From contig NZ_CP043420.1 in the NCBI RefSeq assembly GCF_008247605.1, positions 2,666,001 through 2,730,000 of the forward strand: a stretch of DNA of 64,000 bases, read 5' to 3'. The stretch comes from Kushneria phosphatilytica. GTDB taxonomy: Bacteria > Pseudomonadota > Gammaproteobacteria > Pseudomonadales > Halomonadaceae. A model generated the notes under the pieces. It searched no databases and was not told where the DNA came from. It saw only the letters and a program-made list of their open reading frames with translations. Made by a program: the position numbers and the translations under genes. How positions within the stretch are numbered: position 1 is the stretch's first letter; each line of letters begins with the position of its first letter. Positions 48,985 through 56,899 of this stretch are shown piece by piece.

Positions 48985-50631
48985 TCACTGCGGATGAAAC
49001 AGCTGGACGCTGAAGGCATCCGGCGTATGGGGGTGACCACTGTCTCGCTTGATGAAACGAAACACAAAGCCCTTCCAGGCGCGGTACTGCGAAGCACCCG
49101 AATAGGAGGGAATGTGCTCGATACCATCACATACTACCCCGCTGTCATCGACAGTCACCGTAATCACCGGATCGCGAAATTCCACGTCGCCTTCGGGGAA
49201 TGAAAGCTCAACCCGACCATCATCGATCTCCTCGTGACGATCGAAGAAATCACAACCCGGGCCATCACTGTCATGGCGATGCCAGCGCACGAACTGGGCC
49301 ACCCCGGTCAGAGCGTGGCGCAGCTTGCCTTTTCCATCGACCAGCGCGGTCTGCCCCAGGATGCCCGGACGCTCCCGATTGATGCGATACTCGTCATAGT
49401 GCAGGGTATCCTTTCCCTCCACCTGACTGGCAAAGCGCAGGCTACCGTCCCAGACGCCCTGTTGCCCTGCCGACTCCGCAGTATCGAACTCGATATTGCC
49501 CCTGGCCGCCGAATGCCGGAAGACCAGCGGATTGGTATGCTGACTTTCGCTAGAGGCGCTGCTCTGAATCACGAACGGGGTCGCCGGCCCCCACTCATCC
49601 ACCATGGCACGAATAGTGGTGGGCTCCACTCGAACCGACTTGGCGGTCGACTCCCGTACCACCAGCACGCCATTGTCGGTAGACACGCCACCCATCCGAC
49701 CGGAATTCTTTTCGCTGGCAAAGATGTTGTCCCAGCCGTAATGCGCCTTGTTGGCGGCGGCAAAGCAATTCATGATCTGCTGGCTCATCGTGGTCCGTAG
49801 CGTCGGCCAGGGCTTTTTATCGCCGACGCGCCCTTCCCACCAGTTACCGATGAAATTTGAGTTGTAGATCAACTGGGCAAGAATGGCGTCCCCGCGCAGA
49901 TTCTCGAAAATATTGTCCTGGAAGGTGCTGCCATGCAGTCGCCCTCGGGTAATGAAGGCATCATCGCAATAATTGAATTCGTTGCCGATGAGACGCACCG
50001 TGGTGGATTCGCTATCTTCGGAATCGACCAGCAGCCCGGTACCAATACCGACAAAGGTGCAGCGCAGCAGGTTGAAATTGACCAGGTTATCACCGGCATA
50101 CAGCGCCCGGGCCGCACTGGTGAAACTGACGTTTTCGATCACGCTGTTATAACCGTAGACCTGCAGACAGGTCAGCTCACCCTTGAACCCTTTGCCATCG
50201 AAGACCAGGTCGCGCACCACCGGACCATGATTGCTGAACATCGGCTCATCACCGAGGGTATGATGCGGCACCAGTCGCGCCCCTTCCCCACCGGAGCGAT
50301 CTGCCCGGCTGCGACCACCGCCCACCAGATTGCAGCGCTTCAGGTCGACATGACGTCCGATGGCATAGGTCCCCGGCGGAATATAGAGATTCTTGATCCG
50401 CTGCGAGCGCACCGCCCGCACGAAGGCCGCCGAGCTATCGCGCCGCCCGGAGGGGTCAGCTCCCCAATAGAGAATGTTCTCCAGCGCTTCGGCATCGAGC
50501 GCGTCGTCACGCTCGCGGCGGCTGTCAGCCTGACTCGGGGCCGCAGCCGCTACCATGCCTACTGCGGGCACCATGGTCAGAGCACGTCGCATGAAACGAC
50601 GACGGTTACGATCATCCTCACCCATGGACAT
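48985..50631 (-). CDS. Tat-exported right-handed beta-helix protein
   Basis: A 548-residue protein with a twin-arginine signal (NRRRFMRRALTMVPAVGMVAAAAPSQA, about residues 8-35). From about residue 52 it has the pectate-lyase-3-like start ILYWGADPSGRRDSSAAFVRAVRS and YIPPGTYAIGRHVDLKRCNLVGGG. Beta-helix coils follow (VVRDLVFDGKGF, VIENVSFTSAARALY, FNLLRCTFVGIGTG). The C-terminal 200 residues look like a separate beta domain. Such proteins bind or cleave polysaccharides, but no catalytic residues could be assigned. AGGAG lies nine bases before the ATG. It converges on the ABC permease (12 bases apart) and is divergent from the aryl polyene operon. Confidence 0.8.
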   Translation of the reverse strand: MSMGEDDRNRRRFMRRALTMVPAVGMVAAAAPSQADSRRERDDALDAEALENILYWGADPSGRRDSSAAFVRAVRSQRIKNLYIPPGTYAIGRHVDLKRCNLVGGGRSRADRSGGEGARLVPHHTLGDEPMFSNHGPVVRDLVFDGKGFKGELTCLQVYGYNSVIENVSFTSAARALYAGDNLVNFNLLRCTFVGIGTGLLVDSEDSESTTVRLIGNEFNYCDDAFITRGRLHGSTFQDNIFENLRGDAILAQLIYNSNFIGNWWEGRVGDKKPWPTLRTTMSQQIMNCFAAANKAHYGWDNIFASEKNSGRMGGVSTDNGVLVVRESTAKSVRVEPTTIRAMVDEWGPATPFVIQSSASSESQHTNPLVFRHSAARGNIEFDTAESAGQQGVWDGSLRFASQVEGKDTLHYDEYRINRERPGILGQTALVDGKGKLRHALTGVAQFVRWHRHDSDGPGCDFFDRHEEIDDGRVELSFPEGDVEFRDPVITVTVDDSGVVCDGIEHIPSYSGASQYRAWKGFVFRFIKRDSGHPHTPDAFSVQLFHPQ

Positions 50632-50871
50632 TACACTGTTCTCCTGCTGACTCGATCACTTCCGGAAAATGCATTGATGACTTCTCCCGCGAGCGCTGCT
50701 CAATGAAGACCACCGGACGCTTTGATCTCATATCGGTGATGCCGCCTGCCATGCCATTGTGACGCTCGACAGGCGTATTTACCTTTTGCCACACGGCTAC
50801 GGCAGGCGGTTTATGATCACCCGGCGAGCGCTTACAATCGCGCCATGACTCCCATTCTCAGGACTTCGGCC

Positions 50872-51597
50872 ATGCCCGTCTGCCCGCCTGTCTCGGAGAC
50901 CAGGCTATATCTGCGTGACTGGCGCGCCTGGCTTCCCGGCAGCACCGTTGCTACCGACCCGCGCATCGATGCCAGCGAACGGCCCGAGGCCGAGCATATC
51001 CCGGCCATGTTGCGTCGGCGCCTGACGCCTCTGGGCCGTGCCGTGTGCGTGATGCTCCATGCACTGGGCAGCGATGCCGAAACCCTGCCGGTGCTGCATG
51101 CCTCTCGCCATGGCGATGGCCACCGTCCATTGGACATGCTCGACACCATCGCCTCCGGTGAAGGGGTATCCCCGGCTCGCTTCAGCCTGTCGGTACACAA
51201 TGCCATCGTTGGGGTACACTCCATTGCCAGTGGACACCATGCGCCCATGGCAGCCATCGCTGCCGCTGGAGACGAGTTTGCGGCCCTGCTCGAGGAAAGC
51301 CTGGGCTATCTGGCCGACGGGCAATCGGAAGTCATTGCTGTCTTCAGTGACAGCCCGCTACCGACACGCTATCGTGCCGCCGATATTGCGCCGGAAACCC
51401 CGGCAGCCGTGGCGCTGAGATTTTCCTGCCGGGATGGCCGACAGCTTCGCGAGCAATCGGCCGATAAACAGGCCATGTCCGAAACGGTTACGCCACCCAT
51501 GGTGGTCGACTGGCTCTGCCAACAGCGCACCAGCCTGACGACCCACCATCCACCCCGTTGCTGGTGGCTGGAAACACCGGACCTGAAGTCCCGTTAA
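50872..51597 (+). CDS. Ketosynthase chain-length factor, aryl polyene type
   Basis: A 241-residue ketosynthase-like partner protein (PF13723 type, called ApeC in described aryl polyene systems as I recall). The segment FSLSVHNAIVGVHSIASGHHAPM sits where a true ketosynthase has its active-site cysteine, and no such cysteine is present. It should pair with the ketosynthase at 61108 to set polyene length. The ATG at 50872 has AGGA eight bases upstream and is preferred over ATG 50845, which overlaps a TACAAT -10-like box. It is the first visible gene of the aryl polyene operon, 35 bases before the carrier protein gene. Confidence 0.85.
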   Translation: MPVCPPVSETRLYLRDWRAWLPGSTVATDPRIDASERPEAEHIPAMLRRRLTPLGRAVCVMLHALGSDAETLPVLHASRHGDGHRPLDMLDTIASGEGVSPARFSLSVHNAIVGVHSIASGHHAPMAAIAAAGDEFAALLEESLGYLADGQSEVIAVFSDSPLPTRYRAADIAPETPAAVALRFSCRDGRQLREQSADKQAMSETVTPPMVVDWLCQQRTSLTTHHPPRCWWLETPDLKSR

Positions 51598-51632
51598 TGA
51601 ACACAAAGACTGTCCGTTATAAAGAGAGTTCC

Positions 51633-51908
51633 ATGGCTGAGACTGCCCAGACCCCACTTGAACGCTCCCTGGCCGAAATGGTCATCGAGACCCTCGAGCT
51701 CGAAGACATCACGGTCGATGACATTGATCCCGAAGCGCCTCTGTTCGGAGAGGGCCTTGGGCTGGACTCGATCGACGCACTGGAACTGGGGCTGGCGCTG
51801 CAAAAGCACTACGGCATCCGCCTGGACAGCGACAGTGAAGACAATCAGACGCACTTCGCCAGCCTGCGCAATCTGGCCGCGCTGGTTGAAGCACGCCGCA
51901 CCACCTGA
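51633..51908 (+). CDS. Acyl carrier protein of the polyene pathway
   Basis: A 91-residue acyl carrier protein. The phosphopantetheine attachment serine is in the consensus GLDSIDALEL (about residue 46), between helix 1 (LERSLAEMVIETLELED) and an acidic helix 2/3 region. It carries the growing aryl polyene chain. It begins at ATG 51633 with GAGAG upstream and lies 8 bases before the membrane protein gene. Described aryl polyene clusters usually have two carrier proteins side by side; only this one is present here. Confidence 0.92.
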   Translation: MAETAQTPLERSLAEMVIETLELEDITVDDIDPEAPLFGEGLGLDSIDALELGLALQKHYGIRLDSDSEDNQTHFASLRNLAALVEARRTT

Positions 51909-51916
51909 ACTGTCAC

Positions 51917-52504
51917 ATGCCCCGCTGGCGCTTTCGCTCGACAACATTACCTGCGCTGGTGATCGGTCTGGTCATGCCCATGACCTGGTGGCTGATCCTG
52001 CCGACGACCGGTCCACTGCCCGTGGTCTTACTGGGTCTGATCCTTCTGATATGGCAGGCGATCACCGGCTCGCATCGATGGCGCTATCTGAGCATGGCAA
52101 CGATCGTGACGCTACTGGTCCTGTTCGGCCATGCCGAAACAGGCATGCGGGCCTGGCCGGTACTTATCAATCTGGGGCTGGCTGGGCTTTTCGCGGCCTC
52201 GCTGCGTCCCGGCAGCATGCCCCTGATCGAACGCATTGCACGGCGCAGCGAGCCGGAGCTACCCGCCTCGGGGGTCCGTTATACCCGTCGGGTCACTGCC
52301 CTGTGGTGCGGATTTTTCGTCTTCAACACCCTGATGGCGCTGATGACCGGCCTGTGGGGCTCACGCGATATCTGGCTCCAGTACAATGGCGGGATCAGCT
52401 ATCTGCTGACCGGTGTCCTGATGATGGGTGAATGGTGTGTCCGTCGCCGGGTTCGTCGCCGTCATGCCCATCAGGCCACCGACACGTCGAAGGTGGTTTC
52501 ATGA
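51917..52504 (+). CDS. Polytopic membrane protein of the polyene cluster (COG4648-like)
   Basis: A 195-residue inner membrane protein with about six hydrophobic segments (LPALVIGLVMPMTWWLIL, LPVVLLGLILLIWQAI, MATIVTLLVLFGHA, VLINLGLAGLFAASL, ALWCGFFVFNTLMALMTGLW, YLLTGVLMMGEW). A conserved-looking loop RPGSMPLIERIARRSEPELP lies in the middle. Proteins of this kind occupy the same place, between carrier protein and AMP-ligase, in known aryl polyene clusters (ApeG position, from memory). Their role is unknown; anchoring the enzyme complex to the membrane is a guess. It ends with a highly basic tail and overlaps the AMP-ligase start by 4 bases. Confidence 0.75.
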   Translation: MPRWRFRSTTLPALVIGLVMPMTWWLILPTTGPLPVVLLGLILLIWQAITGSHRWRYLSMATIVTLLVLFGHAETGMRAWPVLINLGLAGLFAASLRPGSMPLIERIARRSEPELPASGVRYTRRVTALWCGFFVFNTLMALMTGLWGSRDIWLQYNGGISYLLTGVLMMGEWCVRRRVRRRHAHQATDTSKVVS

Positions 52505-54207
52505 CCTCCCCGAAACCAACCAGCTTGACCAGCGCGCCGTGGCGCCACCGCAGCGATGACACGCCGGTAGCCTGTACGACGGGTGAAAGCCGTGATTACC
52601 GTCAGTTGCGGCTGGCACTGGCTCATCGACAGCAGCAACTGCGCTCACTCGCCTCGTGCCCTGCGGATGTCGCCCTGTTTGACCCCGACCCATGGCAGTT
52701 CGTGGTCACCCTGCTGGCCCTGTGGCATCTGGGTCACCGTGTGTGGCTGCCCGGTGATGATCGTCCTGATACCCGACAGGCGCTGGCACAGCGACAGATT
52801 CCCTGGCTGACACCCGCCTTGTCTTTATCTCCATTGCCGAAAGCCGAGGAGATGCTGCCCGAATGGGGAGAGCTGAGGGCCGACGCCACGGCGGTGGTGC
52901 TGTTCACCTCGGGCTCGACCGGAGAGCCAGCACCGCTGGCCAAGCGCTTCGCTCAGCTCGACAGCGAGGTTGAAGCCCTCTATCGCTGCCGGCCGTTCGA
53001 ATCGGGCTGCATCATCAGCCAGGTCAGTCACCAGCACATCTACGGCTTGACCTCTGCACTGTTGCGCTCGCTCTGCGAGAATCGACCTTTTGGGCTCGAG
53101 CCTGCGCTGTGGCCGGAAAGCGTCAGTCGCCTGCTGGACAATCTGAGTGTCAGCGCACTGATCAGTTCCCCGGCACAGCTCTCCCGATTGCCGGAGTCAC
53201 TACGGCTGAGCCGTCATCCGCATGATGTCTTCAGCTCCGGAGCGCCGCTCTCGGCAGATGCCGCAGCCACTGCAGAACGACTGCTGGCCGCCCCCGTTAC
53301 CGAGCTTTATGGCAGTTCCGAAACCGGCGGCATCGCCGTTCGCCGCCAGGCCGAGCGCAGTGGCTGGCAAGCGCTGGCAGATGTGGATACCGATTATCGT
53401 GACGGCCTGTTATGGCTGCGCTCCCCTCGGCTCGACGAGCCCGGGCACTGGTACTGTCATGCCGATCGTGTCGCCCCGGACGGCCAGGGCGGCTTTCATC
53501 TGCTGGGGCGCGCCGATCGCATCGCCAAGATCGGTGGCAAGCGGGTGTCACTGGTCTCGATGGGCCAGCACCTTGAAGCCCTGCCGGGTGTCAGGCGTGC
53601 CCACTGTCTGGTGATCGAGCATGCCGGCGGTCGGGTGGGGGCCATCGTCGAGACCGAAACGACCGAACAGCCCGTGGATCATGACTCGCGGCGTGCACTG
53701 ATCACCGATTTGCGCAACCGCCTGGGGGAGGCCTTCGAAACCACCGCCCTGCCTCGTTTCTGGCGTTTTGTGCCCGAATGGCCGGTCAATGCCCAGGGCA
53801 AGCTCACAAGGTCTACCATCACGCGACTGTTTGCCGATCTTGATGACCGGCGCCGGGTTCGCTGGCTGGGCACCCGCTTCGACAGTCCCGATCACTGCCA
53901 GATAACACTCGAGGTCCCTGAGCGGCTATTGCAGCTCGAAGGTCACTTTCCCGGCCAGCCGATCGTCCCCGGTGTCGCGCAACTTGACTGGGTCGTCACC
54001 TACTGCCGGGAAGCCTTCACTACACAAGGGCCCTGGCGACGCTTCGAGCGAGTGAAGTTCCCTCTGCTGTTGCTGCCCGGCGAGCGGGTAATCCTGGATC
54101 TGACACTACGCGGTGAGCGGGTCGATTTTCATCTCGGTTCGCCTCGTGGCTGTCACGCCACGGGACGGCTGACACTGTCACGCGAGCAGATGGATAACCA
54201 CTCATGA
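52501..54207 (+). CDS. AMP-dependent ligase fused to dehydratase domain
   Basis: A 568-residue bifunctional protein. Residues 1-445 form an adenylate-forming acyl/aryl ligase with VLFTSGSTGEP (134-143), ELYGSSETGG (268-277), GRADRIAKIGGKRVS and catalytic Lys434 in NAQGKLTRS; it should activate the aromatic starter acid and load the carrier protein. Residues 455-555 form a hotdog dehydratase domain with LEGHFPGQPIVPGVAQLDW, the FabA/FabZ-type signature with His482. In described systems these are two genes (apeH and apeI, from memory). The fusion starts at ATG 52501 and overlaps both neighbours by 4 bases. Confidence 0.88.
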   Translation: MTSPKPTSLTSAPWRHRSDDTPVACTTGESRDYRQLRLALAHRQQQLRSLASCPADVALFDPDPWQFVVTLLALWHLGHRVWLPGDDRPDTRQALAQRQIPWLTPALSLSPLPKAEEMLPEWGELRADATAVVLFTSGSTGEPAPLAKRFAQLDSEVEALYRCRPFESGCIISQVSHQHIYGLTSALLRSLCENRPFGLEPALWPESVSRLLDNLSVSALISSPAQLSRLPESLRLSRHPHDVFSSGAPLSADAAATAERLLAAPVTELYGSSETGGIAVRRQAERSGWQALADVDTDYRDGLLWLRSPRLDEPGHWYCHADRVAPDGQGGFHLLGRADRIAKIGGKRVSLVSMGQHLEALPGVRRAHCLVIEHAGGRVGAIVETETTEQPVDHDSRRALITDLRNRLGEAFETTALPRFWRFVPEWPVNAQGKLTRSTITRLFADLDDRRRVRWLGTRFDSPDHCQITLEVPERLLQLEGHFPGQPIVPGVAQLDWVVTYCREAFTTQGPWRRFERVKFPLLLLPGERVILDLTLRGERVDFHLGSPRGCHATGRLTLSREQMDNHS

Positions 54208-54971
54208 AGCATTTCTGCTCCTCGACTGCCGGTGACGACAGCATCATCGCCTGCGTGCTGATTCCGGTCTACAACCACGAGAGTGCCATTGGCCCAACCT
54301 GTGAGGCCCTCACCTCACTCGGGCTGCCGATCGTACTGGTCGATGATGGCAGCCATGCCCGCTGCGCCGGGGTACTGGCCGAGCTGGCCGAACGTGATGG
54401 ATATCGGCTGCTGACGCTCCCACGCAATGGCGGCAAGGGCGCAGCGGTGCGCGCCGGTCTGGCCTTTGCCGAGCGAGAGGGGTTCACACACGCCCTTCAG
54501 GTCGATGCCGACGGCCAACACTGCATTGATGATCTGCCCGCTTTTATCGAGGCTGCGCGACGCGATCCAGAGCTGCTCGCCATCGGCTATGCCTGCTACG
54601 ATCACAGCGTTCCCCGGCACCGCTATTACAGTCGCTACATCACTCATGTCTGGGTGTGGTGCAATACGCTCTCCACTGCCCTGCGCGATACCATGTGCGG
54701 TGTACGACTCTACCCCCTCGGGATGACCAATGCCCTGCTGCACCGACACACCTGTGGCAATCGCATGGAGTTCGACTCGGAAGTGCTGGTGCGCTGGTAC
54801 TGGCAGGGTGGCCGGCTGGTCAACCTGCCGGTAAGGGTTTCCTATCCGCGCGATGGCATTTCGCACTTTCGCCTGGTGCGTGACAACCTGCTGATGGCAC
54901 GCATGCATCTACGGCTGACCCTGGGCATGCTCAGGCGGCTGTTTCCTCTGCTCAGAAGGCGAGCTCAATGA
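54204..54971 (+). CDS. Family 2 glycosyltransferase
   Basis: A 255-residue GT2-fold glycosyltransferase. It starts with VLIPVYNHESAIG, has the nucleotide-binding IVLVDDGSH, the metal-binding DxD triad in ALQVDADGQH and a MEFDSEVLVRWYW segment that carries the likely catalytic acid. No membrane helices are seen, so it probably works at the cytoplasmic face. It resembles the dolichol-phosphate-mannose synthase-like branch. In other aryl polyene clusters this domain is joined to an acyltransferase; here they are separate genes that overlap by 4 bases. It probably attaches a sugar to the polyene lipid. Confidence 0.88.
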   Translation: MKHFCSSTAGDDSIIACVLIPVYNHESAIGPTCEALTSLGLPIVLVDDGSHARCAGVLAELAERDGYRLLTLPRNGGKGAAVRAGLAFAEREGFTHALQVDADGQHCIDDLPAFIEAARRDPELLAIGYACYDHSVPRHRYYSRYITHVWVWCNTLSTALRDTMCGVRLYPLGMTNALLHRHTCGNRMEFDSEVLVRWYWQGGRLVNLPVRVSYPRDGISHFRLVRDNLLMARMHLRLTLGMLRRLFPLLRRRAQ

Positions 54972-55927
54972 CCTCATTCAACGGTCACGATACCCACTGG
55001 TCACGTGTTGAAGAATCCGGCACGGTCACCGGTATGCGCGTCATGCTCGCCATTGATCGCTACCTTGGTGAATGGGCCTTTCGGGCCATGCTGGTTCCGG
55101 TCGCCGCCTACTTCTGGCTGCGGCGTCCTCTGGCGCGACGTGCCTCCCGGGAATACCGCCGCCACCTGCAGCATACTTTCCCGCAATTGCGCCTGGGCCC
55201 GCTGGCCACGCTGCGTCACTTCATCAGTTTCGGCATGACCATGCTCGACAAGGTTCGCGCCCTGCATGGCCGCATCGATGCCGAGCATGTGCACTTACCG
55301 GATCGCGCTACCCTGAGCGATGCCATCGAGTCGGGGCGCGGCGGGTTGATTCTCGTCTCGCATCTCGGCAATCACGAAATCTGTCAGGCGCTGTCACGCC
55401 AGCGGCCCGATCTGCGCCTGAGCCTTTTGATGCATACCCATCACGCTCAGCGCTTCAATGCACTGTTGGACAGTGCCGACCGCGGCGAGCGTGTCGATGT
55501 CATCGAGGTCAGTGATATCAATCCGGAAACGGCCCAAAGACTGCGAAGCCGACTCGATGAAGGCGGCTTTGTGGTCATCGCCGCTGATCGTGAACCCCTC
55601 AGTGGCGGCCAGCGGGCTCGCACGCTCGATTTCCTCGGCGCACCAGCGCCCTTTCCGGAAGGTGCCTTTCGCCTCGCGTTGCTGCTGCGCTGTCCGATTT
55701 ATCTATTGCTCTGCGCGCGTGACGCGGGGGGGTACCGCGTACATTTCGAGGCGCTCGGCGATAGCCGTGGCGTCGCCCGCAACATGCGCGATGCCTGGCT
55801 TGCCCAACACATGGAGTGCTTCGTACGGCGCCTGGAATACTACTGCAGTCGCTATCCGCTACAGTGGTTCAACTTCTATCCGTTCTGGAATTCCCCATCC
55901 CATGACTCAGGTACCGATCAGCGCTGA
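54968..55927 (+). CDS. LpxL/HtrB-like acyltransferase
   Basis: A 319-residue lysophospholipid-type acyltransferase. The catalytic H-x4-E motif is HLGNHE (about residue 132). It is preceded by an N-terminal membrane-association segment (AFRAMLVPVAAYFWLRRPLARRASR) and followed by VIAADREPLSGGQRARTLDFLGAPAPFPEGAFRLAL, a typical substrate-pocket region of the family. It ends LQWFNFYPFWN, as HtrB-like proteins do. It probably transfers the aryl polyene or a fatty acid to the glycolipid carrier. It overlaps the glycosyltransferase by 4 bases and the thioesterase by 26. Confidence 0.88.
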   Translation: MTSFNGHDTHWSRVEESGTVTGMRVMLAIDRYLGEWAFRAMLVPVAAYFWLRRPLARRASREYRRHLQHTFPQLRLGPLATLRHFISFGMTMLDKVRALHGRIDAEHVHLPDRATLSDAIESGRGGLILVSHLGNHEICQALSRQRPDLRLSLLMHTHHAQRFNALLDSADRGERVDVIEVSDINPETAQRLRSRLDEGGFVVIAADREPLSGGQRARTLDFLGAPAPFPEGAFRLALLLRCPIYLLLCARDAGGYRVHFEALGDSRGVARNMRDAWLAQHMECFVRRLEYYCSRYPLQWFNFYPFWNSPSHDSGTDQR

Positions 55928-56351
55928 AGTCGAGGTGCAGGTGGCATTCGGTGACGTCGACATGATGTCGATCGTCTGGCACGGTCATTACGTGCGTTAT
56001 TTCGAGGCAGCACGCAACGCGCTGCTCGATCGGCTCGACTACAACGTCGACACCATGCGGGCCTTTGGTCACGAATGGCCGGTCATCGATCTGCGCATCC
56101 GCTATGCCTATCCGGCCCGCTTCAATCAACGCCTGATTGCCCGTGCCGAACTGGTGGAGTGGGCTCATCGGCTACGCATCCGCTATACCGTACTCGATGC
56201 CGAATCCGGCACTCGATTGACCCGTGGCCATACCGATCAGGCCGCCGTGGAAATGGCCTCCGGCCGGCTCTGCATGAACACACCCGACATACTGCATGAT
56301 CGGCTCGCCGCCTGGCTCGATACCCCCACTGCCGGAGATCAGCTCTCATGA
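55902..56351 (+). CDS. Acyl thioesterase, 4-hydroxybenzoyl-CoA type
   Basis: A 149-residue hotdog thioesterase. The active-site loop FGDVDMMSIVWHGHYVRYFEAARNALLDRLDY is the YbgC/4HBT type, with the catalytic aspartate in GDVDMM. It probably releases mis-primed or finished acyl chains from the carrier protein or CoA (the ApeK position in known clusters). The ATG at 55902 lies inside the end of the acyltransferase gene and its ribosome binding site is weak, so translation is likely coupled. It overlaps the next gene by 4 bases. Confidence 0.88.
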   Translation: MTQVPISAEVEVQVAFGDVDMMSIVWHGHYVRYFEAARNALLDRLDYNVDTMRAFGHEWPVIDLRIRYAYPARFNQRLIARAELVEWAHRLRIRYTVLDAESGTRLTRGHTDQAAVEMASGRLCMNTPDILHDRLAAWLDTPTAGDQLS

Positions 56352-56899
56352 CATATGCCCGGTTTCTTTGCACAGTGGCGCTGCTTCTGATTTTGCCGGG
56401 GCTGGCCCGGGCCATGACGCTGGATACCCTGGAGCAACAGCTGTCGAGCCAGGGTAATGTCAGCGGCACTTTCGATCAGCAGCGTTATCTGGCTGATCTT
56501 GATACTGCCATCAAGGGTCATGGTCGCTACGCCTTTGAACAGGGCGAGCGAGTCCGCTGGCACCTGCTCGCCCCGGTCGACCAGGACCTCGTTCTTGATC
56601 GTCAGGGTATCGAACAGGGAGGGGAGATGTTCAGGGATGATCCGGCTGGCGTCGCCCGACTGATCCTGCAGGTATTGCAGGGCGATCTGAACGCATTGCG
56701 TAGCCGCTTCGAGATCGATATTACCGGCTCACCCGGAGACTGGCAGGCACATCTGACCCCACGCAGTGACACGCTCCGCCGCTATCTCGATCATCTCGAC
56801 CTCTCCGGCGATCGCCATATGCGCCATGTGCGCATGGCGATGCACAATGGTGACCGCCTGGATATTACGCTGCATCCGAACGGTGCTACCCCGCAATGA
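56348..56899 (+). CDS. LolA-like outer membrane lipoprotein carrier
   Basis: A 183-residue periplasmic protein with a signal peptide (FLCTVALLLILPGLARA, cleavage near residue 22) and a LolA-like open-barrel pattern: LEQQLSSQGNVSGTFDQQRYLADLDTAIKGHGRYAFEQGERVRWHLLAP, described by position 27-76. It should shuttle the lipophilic polyene glycolipid across the periplasm to the outer membrane. It corresponds to the ApeL position in described clusters. It overlaps the thioesterase and the MMPL exporter by 4 bases each. Confidence 0.85.
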   Translation: MTYARFLCTVALLLILPGLARAMTLDTLEQQLSSQGNVSGTFDQQRYLADLDTAIKGHGRYAFEQGERVRWHLLAPVDQDLVLDRQGIEQGGEMFRDDPAGVARLILQVLQGDLNALRSRFEIDITGSPGDWQAHLTPRSDTLRRYLDHLDLSGDRHMRHVRMAMHNGDRLDITLHPNGATPQ

